Assembly: GCF_022227765.1 (NCBI RefSeq)
Contig: NZ_JAJMLZ010000002.1
Span: forward strand, 1 to 64,000
DNA length: 64,000 bases
Direction: 5' to 3'
Origin: Ectothiorhodospira shaposhnikovii
GTDB taxonomy: Bacteria > Pseudomonadota > Gammaproteobacteria > Ectothiorhodospirales > Ectothiorhodospiraceae
In this document: positions 59,041 to 64,000 of the stretch, one piece after another
Numbering within the stretch: the stretch's first letter is position 1
Layout: every line of letters begins with the position of its first letter
Program-made: the position numbers and the translations under genes
The notes under the pieces: model-generated
Told to the model about the DNA's origin: nothing
Databases searched by the model: none
The model's input: only the letters and a program-made list of their open reading frames with translations

Positions 59041-59946
59041 CTACTTAATTACTGGATCAATAGAACTAGGATGTCTCCATACCGCATCAGGTCTTAGCCC
59101 ATAAGAAAAAGCGAATCGCACCCCGGAAAAAACCTCTGAAAACCCTTCCTTGAATCCCGCCCTACGGAGACTCCAATACCAATGACGCAAATACATACTT
59201 CTGGCCGGGGCATACAAACAGTATTTCATCATACAGGCTCCTCTACCCAGGGAATGACCGCTCCGCAGACGTTTTTCAGCTTCATCAGTGCGCCGTTGAT
59301 GATGATGATATACGACCAGCCCCGGCTCATAGATTCCATCAAAACCCGCTATCGACATCCGACGAAACATATCCGTATCCTCTCCTGAACAGAATCGCGT
59401 TCCAGCACCTAGGCGCTCATCAAAGCCCCTCAAGCCTACAATTGCCTCACGCTTGAAAGCCATATTCGCACCCAAAATCAAACCTGCCCCAACAAACTGG
59501 CCAGCAGGTATTTTCTGCTTATCCTCAGATTCCTGAATGGACACTCTGCGATCCAAGGGATCATAAAGCAGCAGACGGCCACCACAATAATCAACATCTT
59601 CTTGTAAAAAACATTTATATATCATGGATAGCCAACCTGGATCTGGGTAGCAATCATCATCCGTAAAGGCAAGGAATGCTCCCTTACCATGAGTGATCCC
59701 CCGATTACGGGCTTTCGACAAACCGGCAGCAGGCTCAAATACGGCCCGGATAGAAATCCTTGTCTTCGCCATAAAATTTTGGATGACTTGATCCGTATCA
59801 TCCGTTGAACCGTTATCCACGACAATCAATTCCCAGGGATGCTGAAAATCCTGCCTTTCCAGACTGGCCAACGTCCCGAGGAGTTGCGTCGACCGGTTCC
59901 GGGTACAAAGGATCACCGAGATCATCAAACTGGATACTTCCCCCAT
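59041..59946 (-). CDS. GT2 family glycosyltransferase
   Basis: 301 aa from MGEVSSLMISVILCTRNRS, after a very strong AGGAGG 6 nt upstream. GT-A fold with WELIVVDNGSTDDT, the DxD-like AFTDDDCYPDPGWL and the later EDTDMFRRMSIAGFDG. The frame is open 30 codons upstream without resemblance. Likely adds a sugar in repeat-unit assembly. Confidence 0.9.
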   Translation of the reverse strand: MGEVSSLMISVILCTRNRSTQLLGTLASLERQDFQHPWELIVVDNGSTDDTDQVIQNFMAKTRISIRAVFEPAAGLSKARNRGITHGKGAFLAFTDDDCYPDPGWLSMIYKCFLQEDVDYCGGRLLLYDPLDRRVSIQESEDKQKIPAGQFVGAGLILGANMAFKREAIVGLRGFDERLGAGTRFCSGEDTDMFRRMSIAGFDGIYEPGLVVYHHHQRRTDEAEKRLRSGHSLGRGACMMKYCLYAPARSMYLRHWYWSLRRAGFKEGFSEVFSGVRFAFSYGLRPDAVWRHPSSIDPVIK

Positions 59947-60206
59947 GACTACCTCCTGTTTAATCGATTGAGAGGTATCGAAACAGCATGGTACTTTAAC
60001 TCGACCAGCCGTGCATGTACCTGCCCAAGGCGGCATCAGATACCGATCTTGGGCAGTAGCCAGCCCTTATGCGACCTTAAAACCGCCCATTGCCGTGATT
60101 GCATCCCCATGCGGACCCATGCAAAATGCTAATCAGATCACGTTTTTGCCCCAAAAGTATTGACCGCACGCAAATCACGCCACCCATCCACCATCCAGAA
60201 GACCCC

Positions 60207-61082
60207 ATGCCCAAATATGGCCATGCCGACACGGACAGCAGAAAGATGAACGAACCAGCACCACCTCACCGCACCGTGATTGAACCCCATACCGGCTGGA
60301 AGCTGATCAACTGGAGGGAACTCAGAGAATACAAGGACCTTTTCCTGTTTTTGATATGGAGAAACATCAAGGTAAGATATGCACAAAGTGCCATCGGCAT
60401 CGGCTGGGCAGTAGTCCAGCCGGTTGCAACCATGATCGTATTCACCATCATTTTCGGCCGGCTGATGGGAGTTGAGTCGGACGGAGCACCCTATGCGGTA
60501 TTCGCCTTTGTCGCGCTGGTTCCATGGACCTACTTTTCCAATTGCCTTACAGACGGCACGGCCAGCATGATCACAAACGCTCAGATCATCAGTAAAATTT
60601 ATTTCCCCCGACTCATTTTGCCCATGGCAATTATCGGCGCCCGCCTCGTAGACTTCCTCATTGCCTTCGTAATTCTCTGTTTACTCTTGGCTGCCTACCG
60701 AATCATGCCCACATCAGACGTACTATTTCTTCCCCTTTTGGTGCTGATCATGACGCTTTCCGCTGCTGGATTGGGCTTATGGCTCACAGCCTTGGCCATT
60801 CAGTACAGGGACATTAATTACGGTATGAGCTTTGGCGTTCAATTACTCATGTATGCAGCCCCTGTAGTCTACCCAGCCAGCGCCATTCCTGAAGCCTACC
60901 GTCTCCTGTATGCCTTGAATCCGATGGTAGGTGTCATTGAAGGTTTTCGTGCAGCCCTACTCGGTACTCGGGCATTACCTTGGGATTTTATCCTCATCGG
61001 CTTGACCACCTCCGTCCTCATGTTCATTTCAGGAGTCATGTATTTCCGCCGTAAGGAGCACGTCTTTGCAGATGTTGCCTGA
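60207..61082 (+). CDS. Polysaccharide ABC exporter permease (Wzm/ABC-2 type)
   Basis: 291 aa. LREYKDLFLFLIWRNIKVRYAQS before six predicted membrane helices is the classic start of the RfbD/KpsM-like permease family. ALNPMVGVIEGFRAALLG is near the end. Paired with the ATPase 75 nt downstream. Start is ambiguous: 60207 or 60246 (MNEPAPPHRT). Confidence 0.92.
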   Translation: MPKYGHADTDSRKMNEPAPPHRTVIEPHTGWKLINWRELREYKDLFLFLIWRNIKVRYAQSAIGIGWAVVQPVATMIVFTIIFGRLMGVESDGAPYAVFAFVALVPWTYFSNCLTDGTASMITNAQIISKIYFPRLILPMAIIGARLVDFLIAFVILCLLLAAYRIMPTSDVLFLPLLVLIMTLSAAGLGLWLTALAIQYRDINYGMSFGVQLLMYAAPVVYPASAIPEAYRLLYALNPMVGVIEGFRAALLGTRALPWDFILIGLTTSVLMFISGVMYFRRKEHVFADVA

Positions 61083-61156
61083 ATCCCAAAAGCAAAAGAA
61101 TTCAACTGGAATCTTCTAATTTTCGCCTACACGCACCCCGGAGAAACAGCCTTCTC

Positions 61157-62488
61157 ATGAAGGATATCGTCATCAAGATTGAGGGATTAAGCAAAGCTTA
61201 CCGCCTTGGCTCCCAGGCAGAACGTCCTGAAACCCTGGTCCAGGCGACCACCGCTCTTATTAAAGCCCCTCTGAAAAATTTGCGTCGCCTAAGACGTCTG
61301 GATACATTCACGACAGACAATACATCGGATGACATCCTGTGGGCACTTAAAGACATTAACTTAGAAGTCCAATCAGGAGAAGTCATCGGCTTTGTGGGGA
61401 GAAATGGCGCAGGCAAGTCGACACTGCTCAAGATATTGTCCCGCATTACTGACCCCACCAGAGGCCGCATTGAAATCCACGGACGTGTCTCAAGCCTACT
61501 TGAGGTTGGCACCGGCTTCCACCCGGAGCTTACCGGACGGGAAAACATTTACATGAACGGCACTATCCTGGGAATGAAAAAACGGGAAATAGATGAAAAA
61601 TTCGAGCAAATCGTAGATTTCTCCGGAGTCAGCCGCTTCTTAGACACACCCGTCAAGCGTTACTCATCCGGCATGAAGGTTAGGCTAGCCTTTTCCGTGG
61701 CAGCGCATCTGGAACCGGAAATACTTATCATTGACGAAGTTTTGGCCGTAGGAGACGCCGAATTTCAGAGAAAGTGCTTGGGAAAAATGCAGGATGTTGC
61801 GGGCAGCGGACGCACCGTGCTATTCGTAAGCCATAATATGGCTGCCGTCCAAAACCTCTGCTCCAGAGCCATTGCACTCAGGAATGGAGAACTCATTGAT
61901 GAAGGAAATACCAAGGAAGTTATTGGACGGTATCTTTCAAGCCTGATGTCAAGTAGTGCTAATGCCTTTTCTAATGAAAACACCGAGCGTCAGCAAAGCG
62001 GCCCCTTGCGATTGACATCGGGCTACCTTCTGAATGGCCAAGGCAGTCGGACTGAGTCACTCATCGCGGGGGAGTCCGCCACACTATGTTTCGAGTATGA
62101 CTCCAGCGAAAACCTGGATGATCTGTCACTCACCTTCACCATCTACAATGATACCGGCACTGCCATCACCAGCGTGAGCACTGGGCTCAAAAATTTCTCA
62201 ATACGCCAAACCGGCACCCAGGGCATCCTTAGCTGCCACATCCCCAGATGCCCGCTACCACTGGGAGAATACCGGGTAGCAATTCGTGTCGCCTCACATG
62301 GCAGGGCACTGGATCAGATTGGGAACGCACTGCGCTTCACGGTCGAAGACTCGGTATTCTTCGGGACGACAAAAGTACCTGATCGTCAATATTGTACAGT
62401 GTACATTGACCATGAATGGAATTTAAAAAAAACCATACTAAAGAAACATCCGAACCCTCAATATCAGCCACACAAAAACCCTTCCTAG
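61157..62488 (+). CDS. Polysaccharide ABC exporter ATPase (Wzt) with C-terminal carbohydrate-binding domain
   Basis: 443 aa. Walker A GRNGAGKSTLLK, signature RYSSGMKVRLAF, Walker B LIIDEVLAVGD and His-loop FVSHN. The N-terminal part has the extension typical of RfbE/TagH-type ATPases. From about residue 285 a beta-rich Wzt C-terminal domain (LTFTIYNDTGTAITSVST and LPLGEYRVAIRV) recognises the finished O-polysaccharide before export. Confidence 0.93.
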   Translation: MKDIVIKIEGLSKAYRLGSQAERPETLVQATTALIKAPLKNLRRLRRLDTFTTDNTSDDILWALKDINLEVQSGEVIGFVGRNGAGKSTLLKILSRITDPTRGRIEIHGRVSSLLEVGTGFHPELTGRENIYMNGTILGMKKREIDEKFEQIVDFSGVSRFLDTPVKRYSSGMKVRLAFSVAAHLEPEILIIDEVLAVGDAEFQRKCLGKMQDVAGSGRTVLFVSHNMAAVQNLCSRAIALRNGELIDEGNTKEVIGRYLSSLMSSSANAFSNENTERQQSGPLRLTSGYLLNGQGSRTESLIAGESATLCFEYDSSENLDDLSLTFTIYNDTGTAITSVSTGLKNFSIRQTGTQGILSCHIPRCPLPLGEYRVAIRVASHGRALDQIGNALRFTVEDSVFFGTTKVPDRQYCTVYIDHEWNLKKTILKKHPNPQYQPHKNPS

Positions 62489-62617
62489 TGCTTCAATTAC
62501 CTAAAAGTCACGACCTATAAAGCAAAACGGTGAAGCGCATGAGATGGCAGGGTCATCCTAAAAATCGACGAAACTCGAGCCCACAGCAGCGCACTCGCAC
62601 TAATCATAGAGGCTGAC

Positions 62618-63706
62618 ATGGATCGCTTGTCGCACTCCACTCCCGAGATCAGCGTGTCTAACTCATCAGATAACTTCGAATCCACTACCGCCCTTGGATC
62701 TCAAGCACTAAAGTATGCCGCACTGGTGCATGACATTCTGGACCCGCTGATAGCCCACGGCTCTCCCGTAGCGCTGTTCGATTTTCCAAATTATTCAAAT
62801 GTTGGTGATAGCGCAATCTGGCTGGGGGAAGAGGCCTTTTTAAGCAAGCGTCCCGATCTTCATACGGTCGCGGTGGAAGACTGCGGCATCCGGCACTATG
62901 GCCTTCCTGACTTGCCAGACTCAGCGATCATACTCATACAAGGCGGTGGCAATCTGGGGGATCTCTGGCCCCATCATCAGGCCCTGCGGGAAAAGCTCAT
63001 CGGACATTACCGGCAACACCGTATTATCCAACTGCCTCAGTCCATTCATTTCAGGGATGCAACCAACGCGGATCAGTGCCGAGACACCTTCAGCGGCCAC
63101 CCGGATTTTCACTTGCTGGTTCGTGATCATGACAGTCTGGAGCAGGGGCAACGACTTCATCAAGGCCCCACTTATCTGTGTCCGGATATGGCTCTCTGCC
63201 TCGGCCACCTGCCTCGTACCACCCCCTCACGCTACCCCGTGGTTGGATTGCTGAGAACGGACAAGGAAGCAATCAACGACGAAGCTTTTCCAGCACCACT
63301 GGGAGATACCCTTATTGTCGACTGGATCGACGAATCGCCATCCCGTACCCAGCAGATCACAAAAGTCATCGAAAGAATACAAATTCAATATCCGCGTCGA
63401 TCATCCATACTCTATGGTATCAAGCGTCGGCTTTACCATCAGTTGGCCAAGGAACGCCTCAAGCGTGGTTGCGACATTCTGAGTTCGGGCCATGTTGTCA
63501 TTACAGACCGACTACATGCACACATTCTCTGCACCTTAATGGGTATTCCCCATGTGGTTCTAGATAATAACTATCGTAAGATCGGCAATTTCCGTGATGC
63601 TTGGCATACAGGAGAAAACATATGTGCCTCGGCATCAACCCTCGCTGAAGCCAAGGATAAAGCTGAGGAATTATTCAACACCTTTCAGGCATCTGGGCCG
63701 AAATAA
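62618..63706 (+). CDS. Polysaccharide pyruvyltransferase family protein
   Basis: 362 aa. FDFPNYSNVGDSAIWLGEEAFL, ILIQGGGNLGDLWPHHQALRE, LCPDMALCLGH and ITDRLHAHILCTLMGIPHVVLDN are the conserved blocks of GumL/CsaB/ExoV-type ketal pyruvyltransferases using PEP. GAGG 5 nt upstream. Adds acidic pyruvyl groups to the polysaccharide, judging by family. Confidence 0.9.
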   Translation: MDRLSHSTPEISVSNSSDNFESTTALGSQALKYAALVHDILDPLIAHGSPVALFDFPNYSNVGDSAIWLGEEAFLSKRPDLHTVAVEDCGIRHYGLPDLPDSAIILIQGGGNLGDLWPHHQALREKLIGHYRQHRIIQLPQSIHFRDATNADQCRDTFSGHPDFHLLVRDHDSLEQGQRLHQGPTYLCPDMALCLGHLPRTTPSRYPVVGLLRTDKEAINDEAFPAPLGDTLIVDWIDESPSRTQQITKVIERIQIQYPRRSSILYGIKRRLYHQLAKERLKRGCDILSSGHVVITDRLHAHILCTLMGIPHVVLDNNYRKIGNFRDAWHTGENICASASTLAEAKDKAEELFNTFQASGPK

Positions 63707-63741
63707 CCGATCACGTCCACTTTCTGAGAGAGACTCAGTTC

Positions 63742-64000
63742 ATGACAGATAAGACCATAAGACTTTCAAGTAGTGGAGTGACCACGGAATCGGGCTGGTC
63801 GAAAGTAAACTGGACGCTTAAGGGGTTGGAGCCGGATGATTTCATTCTCAGCCATGAAATACCCGAGCAAGACCAGAACCTATTGAGTGATCCGCAGTGT
63901 GGCGATCATGCATTATGTGCCATCCTGTTGAAAGCGATGGAGCAGAAGGACGACATCGTTGTGGAAGGAAAGGTCTCCCCGAAGTTACTTGACGGACTGG
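63742..64000 (+). CDS. Unrecognised protein, cut by the window end
   Basis: Begins MTDKTIRLSSSGVTTESGWS and stays open to the edge (86 complete codons plus one base). The visible part is soluble, with DIVVEGKVSPKLLDGL last. GAGAG lies upstream and it follows the pyruvyltransferase by 35 nt, so it is probably in the same operon. No family recognised from this fragment. Confidence 0.6.
   Translation, partial: MTDKTIRLSSSGVTTESGWSKVNWTLKGLEPDDFILSHEIPEQDQNLLSDPQCGDHALCAILLKAMEQKDDIVVEGKVSPKLLDGL

Overview
The window is GC-rich bacterial chromosome from a gammaproteobacterium. The evidence is the tRNA-Tyr/Gly/Thr-tuf-tRNA-Trp-secE-nusG-rplKAJL-rpoBC order, a 101-residue zinc-free S14, an L10-type leader, and ribosomal protein lengths close to those of E. 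coli. The exosortase A (PEP-CTERM)-associated genes further right fit environmental Gammaproteobacteria such as Chromatiales/Ectothiorhodospiraceae-like lineages. That placement is inference; no 16S gene is present.

Layout. (1) 1-1.9 kb: a UbiA/MenA-type prenyltransferase and a SAM hydrolase-like protein, both on the minus strand, closed off by a bidirectional terminator. (2) 1.9-33.8 kb: one almost uninterrupted minus-strand block of information-processing genes. Read in the direction of transcription, it starts at a near-consensus promoter at 33.75 kb. It then runs tRNA-Tyr, tRNA-Gly, tRNA-Thr, tuf copy 2, tRNA-Trp, secE, nusG, rplKA, an L10 leader, rplJL and rpoBC. A second good promoter at 19.84 kb begins rpsL-rpsG-fusA-tuf copy 1, which is joined directly (5 nt gap, no S10 leader) to the S10, spc and alpha operons, ending with rplQ. 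(3) 33.9-36.3 kb: plus-strand UDP-glucose dehydrogenase and UDP-glucose 4-epimerase, which supply sugar nucleotides. (4) 36.3-39.3 kb: a tightly overlapping minus-strand operon of an unrecognised Tat-like secreted protein, a PqqD-like protein, an HprK-like kinase and a nucleotidyltransferase (HPr-rel-A type system). (5) 40-57 kb: an exosortase A-associated polysaccharide locus in mixed orientation: trypsin-like protease, AMP-forming acyl ligase, PLP decarboxylase, acyl carrier protein, two alpha/beta-hydrolase-fold proteins, VanZ-like membrane protein, UDP-GlcNAc 2-epimerase, O-antigen ligase-like protein, glycosyltransferases and a GNAT protein. (6) 57-64 kb: a region visibly richer in A+T with an AAC(3)-fold acetyltransferase, a methyltransferase, a GT2, a Wzm/Wzt ABC exporter, a pyruvyltransferase and a cut-off gene at the edge. 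It looks like the strain-variable part of the surface-polysaccharide locus.

Working together: regions 3, 5 and 6 read as synthesis (sugar nucleotides, glycosyltransferases), modification (acetyl, pyruvyl and methyl transfer, and an unknown acyl/amine tailoring chemistry) and export (ABC transporter, ligase) of an extracellular polysaccharide. No exosortase, PEP-CTERM substrate, rRNA, CRISPR array, insertion sequence or phage gene was found in the window.

The best candidates for poorly described biology are the four-gene HPr-rel-A module (36.3-39.3 kb) and the acyl ligase/ACP/decarboxylase/paired-hydrolase set, in which one hydrolase has Cys and the other Arg at the nucleophile position. Start codons were chosen from ribosome binding sites and family alignment from memory, and several differ from the longest reading frame.
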